The notes: generated by a model not told the origin, from the sequence alone. Numbered from the stretch's first letter, positions 8,018 through 17,755 are shown. The stretch is 64,000 nt of DNA from Chitinasiproducens palmae (GCF_900095735.1 NZ_FNLO01000001.1:292335-356334), one strand, 5' to 3'. Made by a program: numbers and translations.

Positions 8018-9252
8018 TGACGCTCCTCCGGCGGGCGGCGTATGTCCGCAGTCGGCCGGGACAGGGATCTACCCGCCGTGGCCTCGGACGCGGCCGGCCT
8101 TCGCTTCGCCAGCCAAAGATACAAGCCACTCGCCAATACGACGATGGTCACGCAGTCCAGCAACGCCCACAGCACTTTCATCGGCCAACCCGCATAGTCG
8201 CCGAAGTGCAGCGGCCGGGATGCTTCGAGCGCGATCAGATACCACGGTAAGCGCGCCACCTTGCTCACCGTCAGGTTGCGGGCGTCGACCAGCACGGGTA
8301 CCAGCAGTCGTGACGTCAGCGGTGTCGTGCCGTGCATGTACACCGTATAGTGGTGACGGCTGCTGAAGAAGCTGCCGGGGAATGCGACGAACGAGGGTGT
8401 GCGGTCGGGCGTCGCGCGCCTGGCCGCCTCAATGGCGCCGCTCAGCGAGGCAGGGCGCACGACGGGCGGGGCGTCGCGGTAGGCGGACAACAGCATAGCG
8501 AGTTCCGTTTTCTGCCAGTGACCGAACAGCGGTGCGTCGAGCGTGTTCAGCATCCCGGTAGCCGCCATCAGGACGGCCCATGCCAGCGTCACGATGCCGA
8601 GCAGGTTGTGCAGGTCGAGCCAATGGATTCGGGCGCCGCGCGCGGCGCGCACCGTGCCGAACGCCAGCTTTGTCATGAACCGTCCGTACAGCACGGCGCC
8701 CGACAGTAGAGACAGCAGAAAAAGCGCCCCGATCGCGCAGTAGATCACGCTACCCGTCAGGCCCAACAACATGTCGGTATGCAGTGTGAGTACGACCGTC
8801 ATGAGGCTGCCTTGGCGCCAATCCTTCTCGCTCCACGCACTGCCCAGGATGCGCCCGGCGTGCATGTCGATCGTCACGAGCCGGTTACCTCGCGCGACAC
8901 CGGCTGGCGGGGCGAGATTCACCTTGAGTTTTGCATCGTCGTCATCGCTCCAGATCACGTATTGAACGCGTTCGTCGTGGTACTGCCGTGCCACGGCATC
9001 GACGAGCCGATCGAGGTTGGCTGTTGCGATGCCGTCGGCGCCGTCGATCACCGCCGGCGTCGCTTCCGGTGCTCGGGAAGTGGTGGTGTCCAGCCATGCG
9101 TCGATTTCGTCGTGGAAAATCAGCGGCAAGCCGGTCAAACACAACAGCAACAGCAGGACCGCGCAGGCGAGGCTGCTCCAGGTGTGTACCGATTGCCAGA
9201 TACGGCGTGTGCGCGACTTGGCGGGCGGCCGCTTCGCCGCCGGCTTCACCAT
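8014..9252 (-). CDS. PepSY-domain membrane protein (siderophore-iron type)
   Basis: A 412-residue PepSY-associated transmembrane protein. After a basic start (MVKPAAKRPPAKSR) come a first membrane helix with HTWSSLACAVLLLLLCLTGL, a large periplasmic part with PepSY features, histidine-containing helices (VVLTLHTDMLLGLTG, IHWLDLHNLLGIVTL) and a last helix near DCVTIVVLASGLYLWLA. Such proteins (PiuB/FpvG-like) sit in the inner membrane next to TonB receptors and are linked to reductive iron release from siderophores. The ATG at 9252 overlaps the end of the receptor gene by 7 bases; 16 residues of upstream open frame are rejected. Confidence 0.85.
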   Translation of the reverse strand: MVKPAAKRPPAKSRTRRIWQSVHTWSSLACAVLLLLLCLTGLPLIFHDEIDAWLDTTTSRAPEATPAVIDGADGIATANLDRLVDAVARQYHDERVQYVIWSDDDDAKLKVNLAPPAGVARGNRLVTIDMHAGRILGSAWSEKDWRQGSLMTVVLTLHTDMLLGLTGSVIYCAIGALFLLSLLSGAVLYGRFMTKLAFGTVRAARGARIHWLDLHNLLGIVTLAWAVLMAATGMLNTLDAPLFGHWQKTELAMLLSAYRDAPPVVRPASLSGAIEAARRATPDRTPSFVAFPGSFFSSRHHYTVYMHGTTPLTSRLLVPVLVDARNLTVSKVARLPWYLIALEASRPLHFGDYAGWPMKVLWALLDCVTIVVLASGLYLWLAKRRPAASEATAGRSLSRPTADIRRPPEERQ

Positions 9253-11654
9253 TGATAGCGCGCGCTGCCCAGCACGGTGCGGCGCGCCCCATAGAAGCAC
9301 TTCGTCGCGGTTGCGCAGGAGGACACGAAGGTGCGGTCGAACAGGTTGTCGACGTTCACCGCGAGCCGCCAGTGTTGGCCGAGGTTGTAGTGCACGGCGG
9401 CGTCGAACAACGTGACGCCGGGTACGCGAAAGCTATCGGTCGCCGCGCCGTAGCTCGGGCCGACGTAGCGCACCCCCGCGCCGGCGCCCAGACCTGGCAG
9501 CGTCTGGCTCGGCAGCGTGTAGTCCAGCCACAGCGTGGCCATGTGCGTCGGAATCATCGCGGGCCGCTTGCCGACCGTACCGTCGTTCGAAGCCGTGACC
9601 ACGTCGTTCAGATAGGTGTACGACGCCACCATTCTCAAATTGCGCAGGGGTTCAGCGTGTGCCTCCAATTCCACGCCGCGCACCCGCACCTCGCCGGTCT
9701 GGATGCTGAACAGCGGGTTCTGAGGGTCGGTGGTCAGCACGTTGCGCTGCTTGAGCTGGAAGATCGACGCGGTGAAAAAGCCGTTGAAGTTGCGCGGCTG
9801 GTATTTCACGCCGGCCTCGTATTGCTCTCCTTTGGTGGGGACGAATGCGCGGCCGCCTGCATCGGTGCCGCTGGTCGGCAGGAACGAAGTCGCGTAGCTC
9901 ACGTATGGCGCGACACCATTGTCGAACAGGTACAGCAGCCCGGCGCGCCAGGTGAAAGCGTGATCGGCCTGCTTTGCCGTGGTGCTTGCCACCCGGTCCT
10001 GAGTCTGAGCGGTCGCCCAGTCGTTGCGTGCGCCCAGTTGCAGCGCCCAGCGCCCGAGCCGTATCTCGTCCTGGGCATAGACGCCGATCTGGTTATTGAT
10101 CTGGTTGCTCGACTGGCTAAGCGCGGGTGTGACGATGTTCTGATAGTAAATCGGGTGGAGGATATCGAGCGTTGGTGCCGCGCCGGTGCCGAGCGCCATG
10201 CTCTCCGTGTAACGCTGCAGATCGACGCCGAACAGCACTGTGTGCCGAACCGGCCCCGTATCGAATTTCGCCTGTGCCTGGTTGTCGAGAGTCAGCGCGT
10301 CGCTGTGTTCGACGGCGCGAATCGCGCGACGCGTCAGCGTGTGGCCGTCGGCCGCCAGGCCGCTGGTATAGACCGACTCGTAGTCGGTGTCCATGTGCAT
10401 GTAGCGAAAATTCTGGCGGACCGTCCAGACGTCGTCGAAGCGATGCTCGAACGCATAGCCAAATTGATACTGGGTCCGATCGAAGCGGTCGAAATTTGGA
10501 TCGCCGTCGAAAAAATTAGTGGCTATGCGGCCGAAAGTGCTGGGCAAAACCGTGCCCACCGCCGGGAGGAAGCCGAAGTAACCGGCGCGCGGGTCGTGTT
10601 GATAGTTTGCAAGCAGCGTCAGCGAGGTGTCGCGATCCGGACGGAACGTGAGCGACGGCGAGATCGACACGCGCTGTTCTCGCGCGAAGTCGGTTTGCGT
10701 GTCGCTGTCGCGCGCCACCCCCGTCAATCGGTACAGCACCGTGCCGTTTTGATCGACTGGGCCGCCGAGATCGAAGGCGCCTTGCCAGCGTCCATGGTTG
10801 CCGGCTGCCACGACGATTTCGTGTTGCGCATCGCTGGTCGGCCGCTTGCTGGTCAGATTGACCATGCCACCCGGGTTGATCTGGCCATACAGCACGGAGG
10901 CCGGGCCCTTGACGACTTCAACGCGTTCAAGGTTGTAAGGGTCGATTTGTGGTACGGCGTAATTGCCACCGAGCAGCCGAGTGCCGTCGAGATACGAGTA
11001 GTCGTAGTTCGCGCCGCCGCCGAAACCGCGATACGTGACCGTGTCATAGCGGCTGCCGCCGCCGCCGCGGTATTCCGACATGACGCCGGCGGTGTAGCGC
11101 AGTGCCTCGCGAACGCTCTGCACTGCCTGGTCGTCCATCTGGTCGCGTGTGACCACCGAGACCGATTGCGGTGTTTCGAGGAGCGGCGTGTCGGTCTTGG
11201 TAGCGCCGGCGCTGCGCGACGCGACGTAGCCGCGCACCGGGCCGCGCGCTGTCTCGGCAACGCCGGTTACCAACACAGGGCTGAGTTCGCCTTCGTTAAC
11301 CGTCGCCGGCGCGGCGCTCGCGGCCACCCGAGCCAGCCGGTAGCCGCCGGTCTGATCGCGCAGCGCGGCTAGGCCACTGTCGGCCAGGATGGCGGCGAAG
11401 CCAGCATCCAACGCGTAACGACCGTGCAGCCCAGCGCTGCTGCGTCCCGCCGTTAGTGCGCTGTCGATCATCAGCAGCACGCCCGCCTGGCTGGCGTAGC
11501 GATTCAAAACCTGATCGAGCGTGCCGGCGGCGATGTCATAGCGCTGGGTCGGGGTGCCTTGCGCGGCGGCGAGCGATGCTGACAGGCTGAAAGCCAGCAG
11601 CGGCGCGGCGAGCAGTTGGCGCGCCAGGGAGGAATGGGCGAGGCGAGTGGACAT
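9246..11654 (-). CDS. TonB-dependent siderophore receptor with signalling domain
   Basis: An 802-residue outer-membrane transducer. A signal peptide (ending near SASLAAAQG) precedes an STN domain (residues about 38-110, YDIAAGTLDQVLNRYASQAG), which contacts a FecR-type anti-sigma factor. The plug domain follows (TPLLETPQSVSVVTRDQM, VEVVKGPASVLYG, PGGMVNLTSKRP) and then the beta barrel, closing with the terminal aromatic SARYQW. The architecture is that of FpvA/FecA-like ferric siderophore receptors. It lies directly downstream of fecI- and fecR-like genes in the same direction, so binding of the ferric siderophore should activate the sigma factor and the receptor's own transcription. The siderophore is unknown. 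Confidence 0.93.
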   Translation of the reverse strand: MSTRLAHSSLARQLLAAPLLAFSLSASLAAAQGTPTQRYDIAAGTLDQVLNRYASQAGVLLMIDSALTAGRSSAGLHGRYALDAGFAAILADSGLAALRDQTGGYRLARVAASAAPATVNEGELSPVLVTGVAETARGPVRGYVASRSAGATKTDTPLLETPQSVSVVTRDQMDDQAVQSVREALRYTAGVMSEYRGGGGSRYDTVTYRGFGGGANYDYSYLDGTRLLGGNYAVPQIDPYNLERVEVVKGPASVLYGQINPGGMVNLTSKRPTSDAQHEIVVAAGNHGRWQGAFDLGGPVDQNGTVLYRLTGVARDSDTQTDFAREQRVSISPSLTFRPDRDTSLTLLANYQHDPRAGYFGFLPAVGTVLPSTFGRIATNFFDGDPNFDRFDRTQYQFGYAFEHRFDDVWTVRQNFRYMHMDTDYESVYTSGLAADGHTLTRRAIRAVEHSDALTLDNQAQAKFDTGPVRHTVLFGVDLQRYTESMALGTGAAPTLDILHPIYYQNIVTPALSQSSNQINNQIGVYAQDEIRLGRWALQLGARNDWATAQTQDRVASTTAKQADHAFTWRAGLLYLFDNGVAPYVSYATSFLPTSGTDAGGRAFVPTKGEQYEAGVKYQPRNFNGFFTASIFQLKQRNVLTTDPQNPLFSIQTGEVRVRGVELEAHAEPLRNLRMVASYTYLNDVVTASNDGTVGKRPAMIPTHMATLWLDYTLPSQTLPGLGAGAGVRYVGPSYGAATDSFRVPGVTLFDAAVHYNLGQHWRLAVNVDNLFDRTFVSSCATATKCFYGARRTVLGSARYQW

Positions 11655-11769
11655 CCAAGATCCTTTTCTGATCAGTTTGGAGAAGTGCTGCTCTCCTATC
11701 CCGCGCCTGATCGGAAAAGTGATACCGCATCTGCAAGTTTTTTTCGGGGCGCCCCTTACTCGGCGCCCT

Positions 11770-12762
11770 TCAACGCGCGCGAACCATCACCCAGTAACGG
11801 GTTGCGTAATGGGCGCGTACCGGCAGTGCGCGTTCCAGGGCGGCAAGCACGCGCTCGGGTTCACCGATTGGAAATACGCCGGAGACGCGCAGTGCTGCGA
11901 CTGCGGGATCGCAGCGCAGGACGCCAGGGCGATAACGGTCGAGTTCGCGCAGAAACGCGTCGAGACGCATTTGCTCGACGATCAGTTCGCCCCGCGTCCA
12001 GCCCAGTGCGTTGGCTTCAGCGCTCGACGGCAGCGCGGCCCCGCCCGCCGAGAACGTCGTCTGCTCGCCGGCGGAGAGCCGCAGCGGCGCGCCGCCACGT
12101 CGTGGCTCGACCGACACCGCACCTTCGAATACCGCTACGCGGGAACGCCGATCTTCTTGCCGCACGCTGAAACGGGTGCCGAGCGCGAGGATGGAGCCCT
12201 GTGCGGTTTCGACTCGCAAGGGCCGGCCTCCGGCGGCGGCGCCGTGGCCCGTGACGATCAGGATTTCGCCGCGCCATAGCATGATGCGGCGCGTGCGGAC
12301 GTCGAAGCGGACGTCGACCGCGGTATCGGTATTGAGGGTGAGGCGGCTGCCGTCCGCCAGGACCAGCGCGCGCCGAGCGCCAACGCCGGTGCGGTAGTCG
12401 GCGGCCCACACCGGCCAGGGTAGAAGCTCGCGACCGCCCCAGGCCAGAGCGCCGGTGCCTGCCAACAGGGCGATTGCACGCAGCGCGCCGCGACGTGGTT
12501 GGCGTCGCGCCACCTGCCGGAAGGTGGTGTTGGCAAGTTCCGGCGGCACTGAACCTAGCCGGTCGTTGATCTGTTGTACATGTCGCCAGGCAGCCTGGTT
12601 GGCGGCGCTGGCGCCGTGCCACCGCGCGAACGCCGCCTGCTGGCTCGCGTCGGCTTCGCCCGACCACAGCAAGACCAACCACTGCAGCGCCTGGTCGAGC
12701 GGCCCGTCATTAGGGCTTGCACAAGCGGCGCCGCGCCGCGCCTGCGGGGCACGCGTGCTCAT
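11770..12762 (-). CDS. FecR-family anti-sigma/signal transducer
   Basis: A 330-residue FecR homologue. The N-terminal cytoplasmic part (ALQWLVLLWSGEADASQQAAF, W-rich DUF4880 type) would hold the sigma factor. A hydrophobic stretch (ALRAIALLAGTGALAWGG) crosses the membrane, and the periplasmic FecR domain follows (ADGSRLTLNTDTAVDVRF, VAVFEGAVSVEPRRGG) with a DUF4974-like end. It receives the signal from the STN domain of the receptor. Start at 12762 overlaps the sigma-factor stop by 4 bases; the longer upstream frame is a shadow of that gene. Confidence 0.9.
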   Translation of the reverse strand: MSTRAPQARRGAACASPNDGPLDQALQWLVLLWSGEADASQQAAFARWHGASAANQAAWRHVQQINDRLGSVPPELANTTFRQVARRQPRRGALRAIALLAGTGALAWGGRELLPWPVWAADYRTGVGARRALVLADGSRLTLNTDTAVDVRFDVRTRRIMLWRGEILIVTGHGAAAGGRPLRVETAQGSILALGTRFSVRQEDRRSRVAVFEGAVSVEPRRGGAPLRLSAGEQTTFSAGGAALPSSAEANALGWTRGELIVEQMRLDAFLRELDRYRPGVLRCDPAVAALRVSGVFPIGEPERVLAALERALPVRAHYATRYWVMVRAR

Positions 12763-13262
12763 GCAGCCATGATAGTCAAGCAAGCTTGCGCGGCTTTCAA
12801 CATGTATTTCCGCACGCTGGGCACCGATACGCGGAGCCGGTCCGCGATTTGGGTGTAGGTCAGGCCGTCGAAACGGGACAGGACGAAAGTCTGGCGGACT
12901 TTTGGCGGCATCGCGTCGAGCATCGCGTCGATCTCGACCAACGTTTCCAACAATGCCGCGCGTGCCTCGGCCGAGGGCCAATGAGCTTCCGGCAGCAGCA
13001 TCAGAGATTCGCGATACGCCGCCTCGATGCGGCGGTGCCGGCGGAGGTCGACCACCAGGCCCTTCGCAATCTGCATCAGATACGCACGCGAATCCTGCGG
13101 CGCCGGCAATCGCCGAGACGCCAGCAGTCTGACGTAAGTGTCATGAGCTAGATCGGCCGCCTCAAACGCGCAGCCGAGCTTGCGCCGCAGCCAGGCGTGC
13201 AGCCACGCGTGGTTGTCGACGTAGAGGATGTGCTCTTCATCGGCACGTAAGGAGGGCGGCAC
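12759..13262 (-). CDS. FecI-family ECF sigma factor
   Basis: A 167-residue extracytoplasmic-function sigma factor. Region 2 covers LRRKLGCAFEAADLAHDTYVRLL through SRAYLMQIAKGLVVDLRRHRR, and region 4 has MPPKVRQTFVLSRFDGLTYTQIADRL followed by the SVRKYMLKA recognition helix. That combination is typical of iron-starvation FecI sigma factors. It heads the fecI-fecR-receptor-PepSY unit. Its own promoter would lie in the gap upstream, where a weak Fur-like stretch is seen. Confidence 0.92.
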   Translation of the reverse strand: MPPSLRADEEHILYVDNHAWLHAWLRRKLGCAFEAADLAHDTYVRLLASRRLPAPQDSRAYLMQIAKGLVVDLRRHRRIEAAYRESLMLLPEAHWPSAEARAALLETLVEIDAMLDAMPPKVRQTFVLSRFDGLTYTQIADRLRVSVPSVRKYMLKAAQACLTIMAA

Positions 13263-13814
13263 GATGGCTATCTGACTCGGAGATGAACAGAGACGATTGG
13301 ATTGTAAATGAGAAGCAATCCTGTTTCGGTCGAAACGCTCGCCGGTGTATGTTTGCCGCTACAGCCGCTACAGCCGCTCGCCGGCGATCGGACATCTCGC
13401 CCCGCGGACGACCCGACCCAGCGCGACTCAGCGCGACCCAGCGCGACTCAGTGCGATTCGGCGTGTTTCGGCGCGATCTGCACCGATTCGGCGCCAGCGT
13501 CCGTTTGCGGTTCGCGCTGCGCCGTTCGCGCGATCTCGCCGCGTCGGTAAACGTCGAGCAGCATTGGCGATGTTCGCCGCTGCCTCGCGCATGAACCATC
13601 AGCGGCCGGCGCCGCCGGAGTATGGCGGTCGCCCAGCCACGCCGCCCAGTCGCCACGATCGGCGCGGGCCATGCGCGGCGACCATCCAAACTAACCGCCG
13701 AGTCAGAAGCGAGCTGACCGATATCGGTCAGGTTGCACGGGCCGGTGCGCGGCGACCCGCATCCCACGCGCACGCCGTTTCCGGCGAGTCGGACCACCAG
13801 TCGGGCAGGACGGG
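13263..13814. other. Non-coding gap with decaying 10-bp repeats and weak Fur-like site
   Basis: No credible gene is present. At 13306-13324 the stretch GTAAATGAGAAGCAATCCT agrees with about 11 of 19 positions of the Fur consensus, close to the start of the FecI-type gene, so it is only a weak candidate operator. From about 13411 to 13490 units such as GCGCGACTCA repeat every 10 bases, first almost exact and then increasingly degraded. Confidence 0.4.
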
Positions 13815-15170
13815 TCAGAACGTCTGCTCGTCCGGCTCCGGCCCGCGCGTCGGTCCCGGCGGCGGTGACAGGCGCACCGCACGGCCCGTTTCGGCGGACC
13901 GGTAGATGGCTTCCATGATGCGCTGGTCCTGTAGTCCCTCCTCGCCGGGCGTATGCGGTGTGCGGTCCTGCATTACGCATAGCGACATGTGATCGATTTC
14001 CAGCGCGAACTGATTGGCCGGCGGAAATTCGATATCCGTGACGGTGTTGTGCTTGTCCTGCAAGCGCGAGTGCCGTAGCTTGAGTCCGTTGTAGGCAAAG
14101 GCGGGATTCAATTCCACCCAGCCGTTCGGGCCTTGCAGCCGGAGGAAGCGGGAGTCGTGGCTGGCGTAGTTGCTGACACAGGTTGCGGTGAATCCGCCCG
14201 GGAAGCGCAGAATGAAATGGACGCCGGCTTCCACTTCCGCGTAGCGTGGGTCGTTGGGCACGCGGCTGGTGGTGGCGAAGACTTCCTCGGGTTCCGCGCC
14301 GGACATGAAGCGTGCTGCGTTCAGGCAATACAGGCCGATATCAGGCAGCGCGCCGCCACCGGCCAGCGCCTTCTTGTGCCGCCAGTGCTGCGGGTCGACG
14401 GTGTTCTGCGAATTACCAGCGACGAACTCGCGCAGCGGCCCGAGTGCGCCGTCGCGTACCATCTTCGCGATGGCCCGATCCATCGGCTCGTACTGGCTTC
14501 GATACGCGATCATCAACTTGACGTTGGCCGAACGGCATGCCGCAATCATCCGTTCGCAGTCCGCAACGCTGGTCGCCATCGGCTTTTCGCAGAGAATGTG
14601 CTTGCCGGCGCGCGCGCCACGCACGGTGAAATCTGCGTGCATGCTGTTCGGCAACACGATGTAGATCACCTTCACGTCGGGATTGCTCGCCAAGCGGTCG
14701 TAGCTCGCGTAATCGTAGACCGACTCGGTCTTGACCCCGTACTGGCGCGCCAGCTTCAATGCCTTGTCGCGGTCGCCGCTGACCAGGGCGGCGATTTTCG
14801 AGAATTTGCACTCGGCCAGCGCGGGCAGAATCTCACCGACGGCCAGTCGCCCGAGCCCGACGACCGCATAGCCGATGCGATCGTCCGGCGCGGCATTCGG
14901 ATCCGGCATCGATTTGGGTGCCTCGGTTTTCGGGTCGTCGATCGGTGTGAAGCCCACGCGGTTGCGTTCGGTCTCGGCCGTTCCTGCCGCCAGCGCGCTG
15001 CCGGACGCAATCGATGCCGCCAAGCCCGCGCCAGCGGCGCGTAGGAAATTCCGGCGCGCGCCGCCGGGTGCCGGCTGGGCATCGCCGTGCCGCGCAGTGG
15101 CTCGCGATGTGTCCGTACCGCCCGAACGACGCGTGGCGGTGTCTTCCGCCGAGTTCCAATCCGTCTGCAT
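13815..15170 (-). CDS. Tat-exported Gfo/Idh/MocA oxidoreductase (GFOR-like)
   Basis: A 451-residue oxidoreductase resembling periplasmic glucose-fructose oxidoreductase. A twin-arginine signal lies at residues 39-58 (ARRNFLRAAGAGLAASIASG), so export is by Tat with cofactor bound. The Rossmann fold follows (YAVVGLGRLAVGEILPAL), then IYIVLPNSMHADFT, the HILCEKPMATS motif with the catalytic lysine, and GGALPDIGLYCLNAARFMSG. A sugar substrate and tightly bound NADP are expected from the family; the actual reaction is not shown. The ATG at 15170 is preferred over a start 74 residues upstream because GGGACAGG precedes it and the Tat motif is then correctly placed. Confidence 0.88.
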   Translation of the reverse strand: MQTDWNSAEDTATRRSGGTDTSRATARHGDAQPAPGGARRNFLRAAGAGLAASIASGSALAAGTAETERNRVGFTPIDDPKTEAPKSMPDPNAAPDDRIGYAVVGLGRLAVGEILPALAECKFSKIAALVSGDRDKALKLARQYGVKTESVYDYASYDRLASNPDVKVIYIVLPNSMHADFTVRGARAGKHILCEKPMATSVADCERMIAACRSANVKLMIAYRSQYEPMDRAIAKMVRDGALGPLREFVAGNSQNTVDPQHWRHKKALAGGGALPDIGLYCLNAARFMSGAEPEEVFATTSRVPNDPRYAEVEAGVHFILRFPGGFTATCVSNYASHDSRFLRLQGPNGWVELNPAFAYNGLKLRHSRLQDKHNTVTDIEFPPANQFALEIDHMSLCVMQDRTPHTPGEEGLQDQRIMEAIYRSAETGRAVRLSPPPGPTRGPEPDEQTF

Positions 15171-15318
15171 GTCCTGTCCCTTACTGTGATAGCCGCGCGT
15201 GGCGACGCCTTTCGAGATGTTCGCAACGTGAACCGCTTCCGTTCGAAGCACGGGTTGCGCGAGGCGTCTCGATAACGTTCGGAAATGCAGACGAACGCAA
15301 GGACCGTTCCGGCACGCT

Positions 15319-15672
15319 TCAACGGCGACGACGCTTGCTGCGGTCATAGAAACTGGCTGGTTTTCCCGCGACCCACTGCACGAAGCGGGCAATCTTCGGC
15401 ACCGCGCGCAACGCCTCGAACGTTGCGTAGGCCGATGCGAGTTCCCTTTCGGTCAGGACGGAATGAATCTTCTGATGGCAAATGCGATGAATCGGCACCG
15501 TGGCGCGGCCGCCCTGCGAGCGGGGCACGAGATGATGCTGGTCGACGGTCGCATCGGCGGGAAGTGGCCGACCGCACAGACCGCAGCGCGCGGTCTGGGG
15601 TGCGGGGGACGTCGGCGGGTCGAGTTGGCGAAGGCGGCGTTTGACTACCATGACCCAGTCTACTATTGACAT
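15319..15672 (-). CDS. HNH endonuclease-family protein
   Basis: A protein of 117 residues from the ATG at 15672, or 110 from the ATG at 15651; neither has a strong ribosome-binding site. It contains two zinc-knuckle cysteines (CGLCGRPL), then the HNH core VDQHHLVPRSQGGR and IHRICHQKIHSVLT, and a basic C-terminus. HNH proteins of this small stand-alone type are presumed nucleases of unknown target. It lies between unrelated genes, upstream of the Tat oxidoreductase with a 148-base gap. Confidence 0.8.
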   Translation of the reverse strand: MSIVDWVMVVKRRLRQLDPPTSPAPQTARCGLCGRPLPADATVDQHHLVPRSQGGRATVPIHRICHQKIHSVLTERELASAYATFEALRAVPKIARFVQWVAGKPASFYDRSKRRRR

Positions 15673-15852
15673 CTTCAAACGTGTGCGCCGCCGGGCCGGC
15701 AGGTCATACGCAATCCAAACCAAGCATGCCGCCGCCGCAGGCATGCAGTCGCGTGCGGCGCATCGGTGGGCATGGCGCTTGCCTACCGAAGTGCGGCCGC
15801 CGCGCGCAAGCGCGACTCAGGCTGGCAATCCAGACAACGATAAGGACTCAAG

Positions 15853-17046
15853 ATGCGAACCAAATCCGCTGAACGCTGCACTGACCATCAGGCTGCGCCT
15901 ATCCTTGAAGCCGCGCGGGACAGCCGCTCGGCCCGCCTGCCGGTGCGTGTCGGCGCAGCGGGTGCCGTCTTGGCGGCATCGGCGGCTTTCCTGCTGTCCG
16001 CATGTAACACGCCGCCGGACAAGCCGTCACCGGTCGCGAACGCTGTCGCGAAAGCGAGCGCGCAAGTCCGCGCCGACCAGGACATGCTGACCGTCTTGAA
16101 TGCGTTCCAGGCACTGGATCCGAAAGCCATCGAAAAATTGACGCCGGCCGAGGCGCGCCAGCAGCCGACCATTGCCGATGCGGTGAATTCGGTGCTTCGT
16201 CAGCAAGGGCGCGACACGTCTCCGACAGCGCTGGTGCCGGGCGTGACGAGCCGCGACATTACCGTGCAGGGCGCCGCGGGTGGCTTGGCCGCGCGTGTCT
16301 TCACGCCGGCGGGCAAGGGGCCATTCCCGATCGTCGTGTACTTTCACGGCGGCGGCTGGGTGATCGCCGACCGCAACGTATACGACGCGGGTGCGCGCGG
16401 CTTGGCCAAGCAGGCGAACGCCATTGTCGTGTCGGTGGATTACCGACGCGCGCCGGAGGCAAAGTTCCCCGCTGCTTGGGATGACGCTTTCGCCTCGTAC
16501 AAGTGGGTAGTCGCGCACGCCAACGTACTTGGCGGCGACCCGAAGCGCATCGCGCTGGCTGGCGAGAGCGCCGGCGGCAATCTTGCCGTCGCCACTGCAA
16601 TCGCCGCGCGCGACGCGAACGTGACGAAGCCGCTGGCGGTGGTGTCCGTCTATCCGGTCGCTCAGACCGGCAGCCTGAACACGCCGTCGTACATCGAAAA
16701 CGCCACGGCCAAGCCCTTGAACCGCCCGATGATCGAATGGTTCGTCGCGAATTTGATCCGCACGCCAGCCGACAAGCAGGATCCGCGGCTTGACCTGGTG
16801 CATGCGCAACTGGCCGGGCTGCCGCCCGTTACGATCATCAACGCCACGATCGATCCGCTGCGCGACGACGGTGCACAGCTCGCGAATGCGTTGCAGTCCG
16901 CCGGCGTGCCGGTCGAGCGCAAGGTCTACACGGGCGTGACGCACGAGTTCTTCGGTACCGCCGCGGTTGTGCAGAAGGCGCAGGACGCGCAACAGTACGC
17001 GGGACAGCGTCTCGGCCAGGCCTTCGGTCAGACCGCGCAGCGGTAA
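15853..17046 (+). CDS. Lipoprotein alpha/beta hydrolase (HSL/esterase family)
   Basis: A 397-residue carboxylesterase of the hormone-sensitive-lipase family, attached to the membrane as a lipoprotein. A hydrophobic stretch ends in the lipobox LLSAC (Cys51). The catalytic part has the oxyanion motif YFHGGGWVI, the nucleophile serine in LAGESAGGNLAV, aspartate in ATIDPLRDDG and histidine in TGVTHEFFG. The region before the lipobox is long for a signal peptide; an in-frame GTG at 15943 would give a more usual one. A short-chain ester substrate is likely; the physiological one is unknown. Confidence 0.88.
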   Translation: MRTKSAERCTDHQAAPILEAARDSRSARLPVRVGAAGAVLAASAAFLLSACNTPPDKPSPVANAVAKASAQVRADQDMLTVLNAFQALDPKAIEKLTPAEARQQPTIADAVNSVLRQQGRDTSPTALVPGVTSRDITVQGAAGGLAARVFTPAGKGPFPIVVYFHGGGWVIADRNVYDAGARGLAKQANAIVVSVDYRRAPEAKFPAAWDDAFASYKWVVAHANVLGGDPKRIALAGESAGGNLAVATAIAARDANVTKPLAVVSVYPVAQTGSLNTPSYIENATAKPLNRPMIEWFVANLIRTPADKQDPRLDLVHAQLAGLPPVTIINATIDPLRDDGAQLANALQSAGVPVERKVYTGVTHEFFGTAAVVQKAQDAQQYAGQRLGQAFGQTAQR

Positions 17047-17170
17047 TGCGGGCGCCCGTTCCGGCTCGGAACGATGCCACGCTGCGCCCAAACGGCCAGC
17101 GTGGCTTGCCTGCTGGCTGCCTGCCACGCTGCCAAGCACGGCACAAGCAAGTCCCGGGTACAATCGGGCC

Positions 17171-17755
17171 ATGCCCAACGCAACTCCCTCTCACTCCAAG
17201 CCGGCTGTCGAGCCGTCCGTCGCCGGTACGGCTGGCGGCGAGCATGCGCACGCCCATCACCATGACGACGCCAGTCCGCTGAGCCCGGCCGCGGTGGAGG
17301 CGGCGCTTGAACTCGCCGATGCCTATTGCAGCGAGCGCGGTGAGCGACTGACGCCGATCCGGCGCAAGGTCTTCGGCCTTCTGTTGGCGTCGAATCGCGC
17401 GACGAAGGCGTATACGCTGCTCGACGAGATGCGAAAGGTTCACGCCGGTTCGGCTCCGCCTACCGTCTATCGCGCGCTGGACTTCCTGCTCGAGATGGGA
17501 CTGGTGCACAAGATCGAGTCGATCAACGCGTTTGCGGCCTGCCACGACGTCACGCATTGCAGACACGGCCTGCTGGTCGTTTGCCAGCATTGCGGGAAAA
17601 TCGCCGAGTTTCACGATGACGCGATCGAGCGCGCGCTTGCCGAGAGCATCGCGCGTGTCGGCTATGCAATCGCCGGCGACGCCGCCGAAATCAAGGGTGT
17701 CTGCGCGGCGTGTCAGGCTCGCGCCGCAGCAAACGGCGAAGCGCCGACGCGCTGA
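17171..17755 (+). CDS. zur: Zinc uptake regulator Zur (Fur family)
   Basis: A 194-residue Fur-family repressor of the Zur branch. A histidine-rich N-terminal tail (HAHAHHHDD) precedes the winged helix (RLTPIRRKVFGLLLASNRATKAYTLLDEM, PPTVYRALDFLLEMGLVHKI). The metal/dimer part has HDVTHCRHGLLVVCQHCGKI and the second CxxC pair in KGVCAACQA for the structural zinc. With zinc bound it should repress zinc import genes. It is convergent with the ZnuD-type receptor gene, whose upstream region holds two Zur-box-like palindromes. The ATG at 17171 is used; upstream frame is non-family. Confidence 0.92.
   Translation: MPNATPSHSKPAVEPSVAGTAGGEHAHAHHHDDASPLSPAAVEAALELADAYCSERGERLTPIRRKVFGLLLASNRATKAYTLLDEMRKVHAGSAPPTVYRALDFLLEMGLVHKIESINAFAACHDVTHCRHGLLVVCQHCGKIAEFHDDAIERALAESIARVGYAIAGDAAEIKGVCAACQARAAANGEAPTR

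Noticed and set aside
8931..11372. An 813-codon open frame on the plus strand opposite the TonB receptor
   Set aside because: It is the antisense shadow of a clear receptor gene; composition is His/Arg/Val-rich without domains, a common effect in high-GC DNA.
13306..13324. Definite Fur box before the FecI-type gene
   Set aside because: Only about 11 of 19 positions fit the consensus, too weak to annotate as a separate operator.
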